Notes: generated by a model from the letters alone, not told the origin. A stretch of DNA of 64,000 bases from Odiellus spinosus (GCA_963920705.1 OY987239.1:4746254-4810253); one strand, 5' to 3'. Positions 33,480-44,782 are shown, counted from the first letter of the stretch. Translations and numbers: made by a program.

Positions 33480-33932
33480 CTGTTATTCGTATATTTTATT
33501 TTCGGATAAATTGTTTGTAACTAAAAAAAATGAAATTTCTATATTCGTATAATTGTTAAACGAATAAGTTTTATCCGAAGATAAGCCTTCGCCGCTTTAT
33601 CTACCTACGAATTACTCGTTTTCAAACGTTTAACGATGGATAAGAAATATTTGCGTTTCCAGAATAAAATATAAGAAAAAATTTTCAAATTGACTTTTAT
33701 TTCGAAGAATATAAATGAAACGACGAAACTAAGATTTTAAATAATCGTTTTATTCGTTATTTTCCATGAAAATAAATTTTGAATGATTTTTATCCGATCG
33801 TATAACGCGGATAATATTATAAGATAAGGCCATTTTTGGATAAAAACGGATACGGATTACGCTTTTTTACTTTATCTTCGAATACGTTACCTCGAATTAA
33901 TAATAGTCTAATTTTAATCAAACAGTCTGAAT
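33480..33932 (-). mobile_element. TA-MITE family copy, reverse, right end lost
   Basis: TTCTGTTATTCGTATATTTT, then CCGAAGATAAGCCTTCGCCG, then AAGGCCATTTTTGGATAAAA in reverse family order, ending near TAATCAAACAG. Confidence 0.75.
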
Positions 33933-34254
33933 GTACCTTTATATTCACTACTCGCTTCAAGAACGTTGAAGTGGCGTTAGAGAGAAGGGAATAGAAGAAG
34001 GTGGAGAACACCTAGAAAAGAGGATGGGATAGATATAAATGACGACTGACAGGATCCTAAATGAACTGACGCGAGGGTCGAAGACGAGATGTTTCCTCGG
34101 AAAAGGGTCAATGGTTCAGAGACACGCAATACTCTGATAGAAAACTCTTAATTAACACGACATCATTTTCCTGAGTCTCATATTCGACCAAATCTCTGCT
34201 AGGATTAACAACTTTTTTCCCACTTCATCGCATAATTAAAAGTGAGAGTGTCGT

Positions 34255-34515
34255 GGATTTTCATGAACTATAAATGGAAATTGAGTCATATTTTCGGAGA
34301 GATCGTTAAAAAACGATTTAAAATATATATTTATATGTCATAGAACAAAATTACAGCGTAAGTAAAAATACATATTTTATAATCCCCCATTTTTGAAATT
34401 TTGAAAATAAAAATTCCCCGCAATCTACGTCATCACTATGATCGCGTGATTTCGCTATTGTAGAGCCGAAAGATAATTCTCGGGGGTCTTTCTAGAAAGT
34501 CGACTAATTTTCGTA
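34255..34515 (+). mobile_element. family B fragment
   Basis: TTCATGAACTATAAATGGAA and CGTTAAAAAACGATTTAAAA through CCCGCAATCTACGTCATCAC. It ends before the CGCGCGGTC block. Confidence 0.65.
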
Positions 34516-34762
34516 TAAAAATTTAAGTAAGGTAGAAATATGATAAAATTAAATTTTACAAATTAAATTAAAATTCTAGAGACTGGAAAATTTACTATAA
34601 TCTATAATTAAGATTTGATATGTGTCGTGGTTAAGTTTGTACCCAGATTACCCTTTGACCTGACAAGGAGACTACCCGAGGTGTTTATCGCCGATTTTGT
34701 CCAAAGTCTGCTATAATGTAGACCTATATAAGATATGAAAATTACCCAAAGGAGACGACGCA

Positions 34763-35593
34763 TTACCCATTAGACTTCATTGATTTTATATCCAAATCGA
34801 TGTACGTCTTCTCTTCCGACTGGACAAGTGCAACTGCCATCTGCGGGACCATACCACGGGATCGATTCCCTACCCCATTTAAATCATTCCAGTCATCAAT
34901 TTCCGCCATCTGGTTTTGATCCCCGATAAAACCAAATGTCCAATCAATATCCGTCAAATCCGTCATAGCGGATACTTCATGACCTATGGGAGGCGTGACG
35001 TATATCTGAAAGTAGGAAGAAGGGTAATATTCTTCCAGGGAAACATCGGAACTCGATTCCGTTTGAGAGGAGTTATTCAGGCTTACTTCCGATAAGGGTG
35101 GTCTCAAATTGTTCATAGATGGCTGATATGTCGACAGTTTGGTAGGGGAAGATAGTCTTGGACCGTAAGATGGTGCTGGAGTTAGGAATGTCGTTGTCGA
35201 TGCAACGAATGATTCGATGGACCACGATGAAGACTTCTCTTGACTGGCGTTAGAACCTCCTACATCGTGAAATGATGGTTTCGGTGACTTACCAGGGGTA
35301 CCACCGTAGAATGAACAAACAGACGTATCTGTACTCACGTATAAAGACGTGGACTGTATAACTGCGAGACGGTGAAGCACCACCTGATGCTTCGTCCACT
35401 GTTTGGGAACGCGGTGAACTCTGACTTTGCTTGTATGTACACTCACGGATAGTAATTGTTGAGGCGAGGTACAGGCCTTATGGACAAATGGACTCCAACT
35501 GTAGTGATGTCCATTCTTAACAAGAGGGTATGAAGCACCAGATTCTTTGAATTTCCGGCGTCGAATTGCAGCTCGTTTGTTTTGGAACCAGTT
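34763..35593 (-). CDS. divergent homeobox gene, 3'-terminal exon
   Basis: The exon encodes the end of a homeodomain transcription factor. After a strong acceptor (CTGTTTTTTAG) the frame opens directly with NWFQNKRAAIRRRKFKE, the C-terminal half of homeodomain helix 3. Trp48, Phe49, Gln50 and Asn51 are all present, and Gln50/Asn51 contact DNA in the family. The intron falls between residues 46 and 47 in phase 0, a position used by many homeobox genes. The remaining roughly 250 residues are low-complexity, rich in Ser, Thr and Pro, with an acidic, aromatic C-terminal part (DLTDIDWTFGF, EIDDW) that could act as a transactivation region. Stop TAA is at 34763. NKRAAIRRR after the WFQ core is unlike the usual NRRMKWKK or NRRAKWRK classes, so I do not assign a family. 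Upstream exons should lie above 35593 on the same strand; I did not find them. Confidence 0.8.
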   Translation of the reverse strand, partial: NWFQNKRAAIRRRKFKESGASYPLVKNGHHYSWSPFVHKACTSPQQLLSVSVHTSKVRVHRVPKQWTKHQVVLHRLAVIQSTSLYVSTDTSVCSFYGGTPGKSPKPSFHDVGGSNASQEKSSSWSIESFVASTTTFLTPAPSYGPRLSSPTKLSTYQPSMNNLRPPLSEVSLNNSSQTESSSDVSLEEYYPSSYFQIYVTPPIGHEVSAMTDLTDIDWTFGFIGDQNQMAEIDDWNDLNGVGNRSRGMVPQMAVALVQSEEKTYIDLDIKSMKSNG

Positions 35594-35867
35594 CTAAAAA
35601 ACAGATGATGCGTTATTCAAAATGTATAAGTCGTTTATTCCGGAAATTACTTCGATGATGAGAAGCTATATATCTTCTGCAAGTTATCCCCTAACTTATC
35701 TCTACTTTAATTCCTAAAAATAACTCCCTTTCGACGCCGGGGTTCTCCCCCTACACATATATATGACTTATTTACGTCATAGCGGGAAATTATATTACGG
35801 AAGAAATATCATAGGGAGAGCCAACGTGACAATGGTATCATTAACGTATAATAATTTTCAATGTCCG

Positions 35868-36135
35868 TACGTGCGATCAAAACGTTTCCCCAGAGTCGTT
35901 TGAACGGGAAACCGTCTTTTCTCGAATCAATTTGATTCGATTTCTCGAAACTGCTTCGGGAACCAGTTTCGTACCGATTCGGAAGTTTCAACAACTGACG
36001 GATGAAGCTTCGATAAATCGATTTATAAAGATAACGCGTGAACACACGCTTAAAAAGATTCCTGGGGGGCCAATTTGAATATCGGTTTGATTTTACAGTT
36101 TCAAATCGATTTAGAAATGCTAGTGTGAACCTAGC
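35868..36135 (+). mobile_element. family C repeat
   Basis: GTACGTGCGATCAAAACG, TTGATTCGATTTCTCGAAAC, GGAACCAGTTTCGTACCGAT and GCTAGTGTGAACC in family order. It lies in the presumed intron upstream of the homeobox exon. Confidence 0.7.
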
Positions 36136-36767
36136 TTATAAAGGGAATAAATTTGAAATTAATCCACCTATACTGAACTTTTCCAGATTATATTTTAGAG
36201 ATGTCAGACTACTCTTTCTACGAATCAATTATATCGATTTTAATCGAGTTATAAAAACTCTGAAGAGTCCATCTTACGATATTTTTGAAACGATAAGAAT
36301 TAATCTTTAATCGTTAGTGATTAAAATGAGGTAAACCTTCCTATTTATCATATTGTCCTACTTGGTATAAATCCGAGTGATTAACTTTCAAATGATCAAG
36401 AAAGCGTTTTATATATATTTTATCGACTTAAAACAATGAGGGCGCCACACTCAGAATAAGTAGGTTGTTGCCAGTTTGAGTATTGGAGAAAAAGGGCCCT
36501 AAATTAAATTAAAAAGGTCCCTCATATTTCTTGCAAGTGGGCCCTAAACTAAGCTAACTTTAATGGGGAAAGGTAAATCCACCTGGTTTGGTTTAAATAA
36601 TAATAATAATATGAAACTGTCGGTAACTAGAGATTCCGATTAAAAGAGCATATATAACTGCCACGACTTTTTCTCCAAAGTTTTAAAATAGTAATTTAAT
36701 TTGTAAACTCAGCTTGAACTAGTTCACACGCTTCCATCTGTCCATCATTGAGATTTGTTAAGATTTG
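36136..36767. other. no recognisable feature
   Basis: AT-rich. A GGGCCCTAAA motif occurs twice near 36495 and 36538. No gene recognised. Confidence 0.35.
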
Positions 36768-37675
36768 AAAGATTTTTTGGGGGATTTGAAAGATTTGTTC
36801 TGGTTTGAAAGGTGTGTTGGGGTTTCAAAGATTTGTTCTGGTTTGAAAGATTTGTTTTGGTTTGAAAAACTTGTTTTGGTTTGAATGATTTGTTCTGGTT
36901 TGAAAGATTGGTTCTGGTTTGAAAGATTTGTTTTGGTTTGAAAGATTTGTTTGGGTTTGAATGATTTGTTTTGGTTTGAAAGATTTGTTTGGGTTTGAAT
37001 GATTTGTTTTGGTTAGAAAGATTTGTTTGGGTTTGAATGATTGGTTCTGCTTTGAAAGATTTGTTCTGGTTTGAATGATTTATTTTGGTTTGAAAGATTT
37101 GTTGGGATTTGAAAGATTTGTTTAGGTTTGAAAGATTTGTTCTGGTTTGAAAGATTTGTTGGGGTTTGAAAGATTTGTTCTGGTTTGAAAGATTTGTTCT
37201 GGTTTGAGAGATTTGTTCTGGTTTAAAAGATTTGAACTGGTTGGAAAGATTTGTTTTGGTTTGAAAGATTTGTTCTAGTTTGAAAGATTTGTTCGGGTTT
37301 GAAAGATTTGTTTGGGTTTGAATGATTTGTTTAGGTTTGAAAGATTTGTTCTGGTTTGAAAGATTTGTTGGGGTTTGAAAGATTTGTTTTTGTTTGAAAG
37401 ATTTGTTCTGGTTTGAAAGATTTGTTCTGGTTTGAGAGATTTGTTCTGGTTTGAAAGATTTGTTCTGGCTTGAAAGATTTGTTTTGGCTTGAAAGATTTG
37501 TTCTGGTTTGAAAGATTTTTTCTGGTTTGAAAGATTTGTTCTGGTTTGAAAGATTTGTTCTGGTTTGAAAGATTTGTTGGGGAATTGAAAGATTTGCTCT
37601 GGTTTGAAAGATTTGTGCGGATTTTAAAGATTTGTTAACGGTTTGAAAGATTGGTTCTCGATTTGAAAGATTCGT
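36768..37675. repeat. 19-bp minisatellite, about 47 copies
   Basis: Unit TTTGAAAGATTTGTTCTGG with frequent variants at the CTGG positions (TTGG, GGGG, GGGT) and at GAAAG (GAATG). Variants are interspersed in small runs, and both edges are degenerate. It lies in non-coding DNA upstream of the homeobox exon. Confidence 0.93.
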
Positions 37676-38561
37676 TTTTTTATTTTTATTTCAAAAATTG
37701 TTTGGAAATTAAATTCTAATTGTGTCGTAAAAACTTCAGCGAAAAAAATTAAATACGTCAAATAATCCTTCAAGTTTAATTAACTCTTCATAATTTATTT
37801 AAATATCGATTTAAATAGTATCAAACTAGGAACCATATAATCCACCAAAAAAATCCCAAGCTAGAAACTTTATTTTTAAGCGATAGATAAAAACATATAA
37901 AAAATATAACATAAAACAATTTGAATTCCCCTCATCATCCTTTTAAACACTTCTCTGACCCACCCCCTCATGTAAATAATAGACCTATTCCAAGCTCCGG
38001 GGCTCGCGGACTAATAATTGCGCGGTAAAAAGTTTAATGAAGTTTTTCAAATAAAATTTTGAAATAGGCTTAAAGAACACAAACCAATACTTTTAGCAAT
38101 AAGTACAAGTATAAATAATAACAAATAAATACGTATATAAATCTAATTATTCTGAGAAATAATTTTAATATGTAAAAATATCAAGAACTATTTTTTCCCT
38201 CTCCTCAATACACTAAGGAGAATGAGTGAGTCAGCGAGAAGTTTTCCCGAAGTTTCAGAAGCGCCTGTAGGCTCTCTGACTCTGTAATGGCTTGTTTTTC
38301 ATTTCGGCCCTGTCGGATTTTGCGTTAGTGTTCGGTGTGAAAATGCTTTCTATTGGATTACTTTTGACTGTGATCTTTAAGGTTAGCTGTTGTTTAACTA
38401 ATTTATATTTGATTTTACACTCGAAGAGTTTTACGAGCGTTATCGTCAGTGTTCGCTAAGTTCTTATAAGCGCGTAGCCGCTAAGCCTTTGTTTTCAACT
38501 CCTGGTGTACCGGTTTAATTTGTTCGCGATTTTGTGATTTTTTTTGTGTCTAAAATTGCCA
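37676..38561. other. possible promoter or 5' leader region
   Basis: The left half is AT-rich and featureless. From about 38220 base composition rises in G and C and the sequence loses obvious repeats, up to the candidate first exon at 38562. No TATA box or other core motif can be assigned with confidence. Confidence 0.25.
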
Positions 38562-38603
38562 ATGGATTACTGTGATGCCGAAATGGATATCATTAATTAT
38601 AGG
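38562..38603 (+). CDS. candidate first coding exon of an unidentified gene
   Basis: An ATG in good context (GCCAATGG) opens 14 codons (MDYCDAEMDIINYR) ending exactly at a consensus donor, AGG|GTGAGT, in phase 0. The upstream leader is repeat-free. No second exon was recognised downstream, so the product is unknown. It could be a chance ATG-plus-donor combination. Confidence 0.3.
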
Positions 38604-39270
38604 GTGAGTTGCGTTGTTTAAATATTTTAAATTTGTGTAACCTCTCTAAGGGGATTTTGTAAAACACAGACAGGTTTGATAATGCAATGAGTTTCAAGTC
38701 TTATGAACTGTGAGTTTAGATTTGGCAGTGTAAAGGATTTGTAGGGGTTTAGTATAATGTCCTTAAATTTAATGAATCTCTAATAATTAGACGTAAATAT
38801 GATATTGGTCTTTCCACACCTTGCTACGTGTTTGATAAGATCGTCAAAAGAGTTACTGAATTACTATACCTTCCGATTTTATTAAAATTCATAATATCAT
38901 TATCCACCCGTATCCACCTAATTGTGTGGATATTTTTGTTATCATTTCCTGATAATTACACGGATATTGGATGAATATAAGAATATCTATCTAACCTCAG
39001 GTCAAAAAATTACCACTACCAATCGATTCCTTGGCCATTTTTACCTACAAAAAGTCAAGTAAAATGTTAAACCGCATTTTTATTAAGTACAAAAAATAAT
39101 TTGCACAATTTGGGCACGTTTTTGGCGATCGTAAAATTAGTTTTAACGAGAAATATTACAATTTTCTTCTGTTAAATACAATTTTGGTTTTAATAAGGTA
39201 ATATTTTAGGTGAAAAAATATTTTTCAACCGTTAAAACGTGTCCAAAAATTCAAATTATGTAAACGAAGT
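38604..39270. other. no recognisable feature
   Basis: Possible intron of the candidate gene at 38562. AT-rich, with no recognised repeat. Confidence 0.3.
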
Positions 39271-39793
39271 GTCTATTTTGGCTGGTTTTTCGGGGCTATT
39301 TTGGCCGGTTTTTCGGGCCAAAATATCTCATTGCCTAGAGGGCTCTATTTTGGCCAGAAAAACCGGCCAAAATAGCCCCGAGCCTAAACTCGGCTATTTT
39401 AGCCGGTTTTTTGGGCGTCGGCCATAACCCGCCAAAATAGCGCCCTCTTGGCTGTTGACTATTTTGGCCGGGTTTTCGGTCATCTTAAATTCGCCGACTG
39501 AATAAATTTGACATTATTTCACACAGAATAAATTTCAATATTAAGTTAGGTAAGGTTAGGTTAGTAAAGAACTCAGTCAAAAAGAATTATGGCAATGTCT
39601 GATAATTTTTTAAAATGCCGATAACTTTGAATTTGTGAAGGGGAGTTACTGTACAATTTTCTTATTTGGCCATGACTATTTCAGTCGGCGAATTTAAGAG
39701 GCCCAAAAACCCAACCAAAATAGTCAACAGCCAAGAGGGCGCGGCCAAAATAGCCCCGAGCTAATTTCGCCCGAAAAACCGGCCATAATAGAC
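39271..39793. mobile_element. word-array foldback 3 (CTATTTTGGCCGG vocabulary)
   Basis: The left flank repeats GGCTATTTTGGCCGG and TTTTTCGGG in many permutations and in both orientations. The right flank pairs with it: TTCAGTCGGCGAATTTAAGA against TCTTAAATTCGCCGACTGAA, CCAAGAGGGCGC, GGCCAAAATAGCCCCGAGC and a final CCGGCCATAATAGAC that complements the first GTCTATTTTGGCTGG. The core (about 39510-39670) contains AAGGTTAGGTTAG. The arms are strikingly GC-rich against the AT-rich surroundings. No open frame is supported. Confidence 0.72.
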
Positions 39794-40482
39794 GCGGCCG
39801 GCCTTTCTCACGCTTTTTTTCTCCCTCCCCGAAAATAACCTTGACAAATTCAAAACATAGCCTTCCCAGGATGTCTTGGGACTGCTTCTACTATTGTAAT
39901 ATTTTTAATTGCATGTATAAAATTAGAAACTTATCCTTTAATCAAAAACCAAGTAACATTAATAAAGTTTAAAATATTTAGGATATATCTGTAACATAAA
40001 AGTATTACTTTAATACTCTGAAATGTTTTATTATAAAAGTGTAAACATAAAGCTAAACCAACGGGAGCTCGCTCGCCCGAGATAAATCTGGTTTTCCAGA
40101 GTTCCGACCACTCCCCTTTACGTGACGTCAGCCTTAGACCTCAAGCGCGCGTCTCTGAGAATTTATTTTTAAAACGCAGATTTTAGGCCATAATATTATA
40201 TATTTAATAAATAAATTTGACATAGGTTATGTAGCACTTGGTAATAAATAGTTAAATTTAAGCTGAAAAATGTAAGGCAGAAACAAACAACCTTATTAAT
40301 ACTTTTTGGTTGATTAAAAATTAAGCTGTTTTAAATACATCAAAGGTGAAAATGGTTACAATTACGAAGATGATAATTGATCAACGCGTTAGACGAGAAA
40401 GTGAAACAGATTATATCTTGTTTTGTAAATGATGAGTTGATGAGTTTTAACCATGTGAGGCAAAACAAACATCTTAAATCTA
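39794..40482. other. unassigned stretch with one CRE-like palindrome
   Basis: No gene recognised. TGACGTCA at 40123-40130 is a perfect CREB/ATF-type site inside a GC-richer patch (40065-40160). A single 8-bp site is weak evidence of regulation. Confidence 0.25.
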
Positions 40483-40907
40483 AAGTTAGGAATTATAGAA
40501 ATTTAAATTTAGGTTAAGAATTATAGAAATTTAAATTTAGGTTAAGAATTATAGAAATTTAAATTTAGGTTAAGAATTATAGAAATTTAAATTTAGGTTA
40601 AGAATTATAGAAATTTAAATTTAGGTTAAGAATTATAGAAATTTAAATGTAGATTAAGAATTATAGAAATTTAAATTTAGGTTACGAATTATAGAAATTT
40701 AAATTTAGGTTACGAATTATAGAAATTTAAATTTAGGTTAAGAATTATAGAAATTTAAATTTAGGTTAAGAATTATAGAAATTTAAATTTAGGTTAGGAA
40801 TTATAGAAATTTAAATTTAGGTTAAGAATTATAGAAATTTAAATTTAGGTTAAGAATTATAGAAATTTAAATCTAGGTTAAGAATTATATAAATATAAAT
40901 GTAGGTT
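40483..40907. repeat. 28-bp tandem array, about 15 copies
   Basis: Same unit as 25061-25372. Copy number differs between the two loci and both arrays contain AGGTTAGGAATT and AGGTTAAGAATT variants. Confidence 0.93.
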
Positions 40908-41667
40908 ATAATTTTCTAAAATGTTTTACCTAATTTTCTACCACTATCTTTATTGCTGGTCTAGATAGAATAAATCTTAATTTTAGAAAAGAATGGATTA
41001 AGTTCAAAGGATTATTTTCGTGTTCATATTAAATTGAATTGGATATGTTTCTAAAACTATTTATTTCGTTGCTGAGTTCTTTGTTTTGAAAGCAATTACG
41101 CAAAATAGCTTCAAATGAATAATATGGTTTCAAGAAAGCAGAGCTAGGAATAATAAAACATCTATAGTATAATATTGCGGCTCTAGTTGGTAATTGATAG
41201 CAATGATCGCTCCGACTTAAGTCTCTTAATTCTAAATTTTCATATTTTTATGAAACTTTTTGGCTATAAAACCAGACTCGTATTCTATTCCATTTTTCTC
41301 AAGCTTTGAAAAGCCGTTTGAGTGATTACCAACCTGGTTTACGATGTTGTCTGTGTTCTTTATAATAGCAATACCTGCGGAACTTAAGGAACTGGAATCA
41401 ATTCTTGCTGATTTAAACTGGGGTCAACAATATCACTTGAACAATTTTTTTTGGGTTGCATTTTCTGAGCCAGAGCTAGGGTCGTTATATAAAGATCTCC
41501 TTTAAAAAAGTCTAAAGGGGAAGTAGCTATATCAGATTTTATGGAAGCCTTTTTCAAAATATCATCGAGTAGAAAGGCTTCATTGTTTACAGCATATTAC
41601 CAAGGCTACAATCCACGTTATCATATAGGAACTATTTTATCACAATTTATGTCAACATTTGTTACTA
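40908..41667. mobile_element. body of the array-bearing element, copy 2
   Basis: Nearly identical to 25373-26124, ending TTTATGTCAACATTTGTTAC. Unlike copy 1 it has no 139-bp flanking direct repeats, so the element proper begins at the array and ends at this motif. Confidence 0.85.
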
Positions 41668-41767
41668 GAGGCCCTTATTAAATCGTTGGCAGGGGCGTAG
41701 GAACGTTTTTCATATTGGAGGGGGCAAATTCCGCAAATGTGATAATTTTGCATTTTTTCTTACATAG

Positions 41768-43340
41768 AAAGAACAACCCAAACGGCCCATAGGAATTTGG
41801 GTAACGTAATGTTAAAATTTTTTGTTTCGCCACTGGTAAAATTTTATTGTGATAGTAAACTAGGGTTGTGTCCTCACCTTTCTACACAAAAATAATCATT
41901 TGACCGTTATAGTCTGCGAATACAATTCAATTGAAGTTTAGCTCGATAATGTTAAAGATATGTCTCATCGTTGGATTCGACAATGGAGTAGACTGTCTTC
42001 CTCCACCTGAAATCAGTTGAAAATATGAATATTAGTAGACACCCGATAGATAAAGATTCTGGGAAAATATCGTTTTGTAACTGCCATGGGATTTTTCTCA
42101 GCAACGATTTATATTACCCAGAATTTTGACATAATTTGAGGTGCGGAAGAACATAACGCCTGTAAAAGTGTTCAACCTGCCGAACAACAAAGTTTTGCAG
42201 CTAAGCAAATTCAAGGAGCGAGGCACAGACTATACAGCTAACTCGTATAGTCTTTGTGTTATGAAAAAACAAAGAGAAAGAACACCAAAAAAGTATACTG
42301 TAGTGGTTTTTATTAAGAAACACTTTATGAGTAATTCAACGAAAAATAACAATTTTAGTGGCATTATATTTCAAACAATGTTAGGTAAATCGTCCAAATC
42401 ACCAGCATCGTCGCAGACTGCACGCAATTTAGATTGATACCAGCTACCGCTATCTTCGTGTCGTTTATAGCCCAGGTACCAAATAAGGCAGCTAACGTGA
42501 GCACAAGTTCCGATGGTCAGTTTCCCCCTTTACAGTTGCAATACCACGAAGTAACTGAATCAATCCCGATACCATTAGGAACGTATCGAATCAAAACCTG
42601 ATGCGTGGCTAAGGCTGAGCTCTGACTCCCTACGCGAACACGAATTAGGTCTTTTTCCACTTGGCAAACTTCAACGTTGAAAGAGCCGGACTTTTCAATT
42701 GTCAAAGCGACGTAAGACTCCGCGCACTTTGCTTTAAAGTCGCTCATCACAAAAAAAAATATTATTTTTCGTTGAATTACTCATAAAGTGTTTCTTAAAA
42801 CCACTACAGTATACTTTTTTGGTGTTATTTCTCTTTGTTTTTTCAGAACACAAAGACTGTACGAGTTAGCTGTATATTCTGTGCCTCGCTCCTTGAATTT
42901 GCTTAGCTGAAAAACTTTGTTGTTCGGCAGGTTGAACACTTTAAGAGGCGTTTTGTTCTTCCGCACCTCAAGTTATGTCAAAATTCTGTTTAATATAAAT
43001 CGTTGCTGAGAAAAATCCCATGGCAGTTACGAAACGATATTTTCCCAGAATCTTTATCTATCGGGTATCTACAAATATTCAAATTTTCAACTGATTTCAG
43101 GTGGGGGAAGACAGTCTACTCCATTGTCGAATCCAACGATGTGGCCTATCTTTAACATTATCGAGCTAAACTTCAATTGATTTGTATTCGCAGACTATAA
43201 TGGTCGAATGATTATTTTTGTGGTAGAAAGGTGAGGACACAACCCTAGTTTACTATCACAATAAAATTTTACCAGTGGCGAAACAAAAATATTTAACATT
43301 ACGTTACCCAAATTCCTATGGGCCGTTTGGGTTGTTCTTT
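41768..43340. mobile_element. large foldback transposon relic (arms about 580 bp) with SWIM zinc-finger core
   Basis: The left arm at 41768-42349 and right arm at 42762-43340 are inverted copies with only scattered differences and small indels (outer ends AAAGAACAACCCAAACGGCC and its complement). The central 412 bp hold a broken zinc-finger frame read on -. Both arms carry a matching open frame of about 60 codons reading inward (42141 on +, 42966 on -). Long inverted arms around a SWIM-type finger fit MULE-related elements such as the foldback/NOF and Phantom groups, but only the finger region is recognisable, so the superfamily is inferred. Confidence 0.72.
42371..42750 (-). pseudogene. SWIM-type zinc-finger protein remnant
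   Basis: The frame from 42750 runs through IRVRVGSQSSALATHQVLIR to WYCNCKGGN and then hits TGA at 42517. One base out of frame the remainder continues with GTCAHVSCLIWYLGYKRH to a TGA at 42371. Together these give the C-x-C ... C-x-H ligands of a SWIM finger, known from Mutator-like transposases and from many invertebrate transposon-related proteins. The break is a single-base frameshift between the two ligand pairs. Only the C-terminal part of such a protein is present. The frame fills almost exactly the space between the two inverted arms. Confidence 0.68.
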
Positions 43341-43630
43341 ATTTTCGTGACAAAATAATGATTTAAAATCTTAGTTTCGAATTAAAAGTCAGTTGAAATA
43401 TTTTTCTTGTATTTTTAGACTAATTCTGGAAACGTGAATGTTTCTTATCCATCGTTATACGTTTGAATACGAGTAATTGGTTTGTAGATAAATCGTTAAA
43501 CACTTATCTTCGGGTAAACCTTATACATTTAACAATTTGTATACAAATTTCATTTTTTAGTTACAATTTATCCGAAAATAAAATATCTGAAAATATACGA
43601 ATAATAGAAGATAATGGATATAAGCTCATA
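43341..43630 (+). mobile_element. TA-MITE 3' part
   Basis: Family words TTTCGTGACAAAATAATGAT, ATGTTTCTTATCCATCGTTA and GAAAATATACGAATAATAGA, ending ATGGATATAAGCTC. It abuts the right arm of the foldback, and no left half is seen. Confidence 0.65.
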
Positions 43631-44165
43631 GTTAAAAGTCGATAATGATGTAAAATTACCTTTAATTTTAGTTTCCAAGTTACAACACCATTAGCTCAAT
43701 GTCGATAATGATACAAATATTTCAAATTGAGGGTATCGACAATAAGCTCTGTAGTTTAAAAATCTTTGGATGAATGATAGAAAAAGCCTCGCGGAAATCC
43801 ATCGATCCAACTTTTGGTTAAGGGACACTTAAATTCTTTAAGTTTCATCCTTACTTGGATGCATAAGCGAGATACTGGGAAAAGAGGTAAGAGAGTTCAG
43901 AAGACTTCCCAAACAATGCTTTCTCCCCTATTATGAAAATCAGTACCATTTAGTGTGTGTTTTTTATCGTACTAAATAATCCTTTACTACCGCCTAAAGG
44001 GATCAAAATGACTAATTTCAAAATGACAAATTCTTCTTAATTTCGTTAGATCAGGTAATTTGAAACCAATTTCCAAATACATTAATTACCACTCAAAGTC
44101 GAAACAAATCTCAAAACTTTTTAAATTTCAAAGCAAATTAATGGTACGTGAATCACCATTAAAAC
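43631..44165. other. no recognisable feature
   Basis: A GTCGATAATGAT motif occurs three times near 43650-43740. No gene or known repeat. Confidence 0.35.
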
Positions 44166-44424
44166 TCACCAAAGAGGGTAGAAAGAAGAGGAGTAGTAGG
44201 CCTGGCTTTGTCAAGGCAATTTTAGAGTTCTCGCTTTTTTTGTGTTATTCATTTGAAAAATTTGTCTCTCTACATCCGGTTCATCGCCAATGAACCAATC
44301 AGAGCCTCTATGATGTAATAGAAAAAGTCGCGCGCATACCGGAAGTTGAGATGCAAATTGTCAAGCGAGATCTCTCCAAGCCAAGCCTTCTACTCCTCTT
44401 CTTTCGACCCTCTATGAACTCACC
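44166..44424. repeat. foldback repeat with 45-bp arms
   Basis: The left arm contains GAGGGTAGAAAGAAGAGGAG and the right arm CTCCTCTTCTTTCGACCCTC, extending through a GGCCTGGC / GCCAAGCC inner part. The loop is about 165 bp. Confidence 0.72.
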
Positions 44425-44566
44425 TTCCAGACAAAGATTATCGCGCACTCTAGGCGCCCACTCCATCAGAGTGTAATATGGCTCAACGTTACTTACTTTC
44501 AAATGGAAATAGGCTTACTGACTTTCTTCAAATTGGTAGGTCAGACACCATTGAACAAAGGCCCCC

Positions 44567-44782
44567 TGTTAAGGTAAGTTCTCCATGAGATTTCCAGTAA
44601 CATTCGATTGGAGGCTGACTCATCAATGCGAATATATTCGGGTGATATCCATGAATCCAGCTAAGCCTATTTTCCGGGTAAAATATGCTTTTAGTTTAAT
44701 ATTTGTTTTGTAAACTTTATACTGGTGGATTTGGCGTATTTAAACGATAAGGAATCGATAAAAAATACGTATTCCCTTTAAA
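44567..44782. mobile_element. family D fragment
   Basis: Retains GATATCCATGAATCCAGCTA, AGCCTATTTTCCGGGTAAAA, ACGATAAGGAATCGATAAAA and a TTCCCTTTAAA right end. The left terminal region is poorly matched. Confidence 0.65.
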
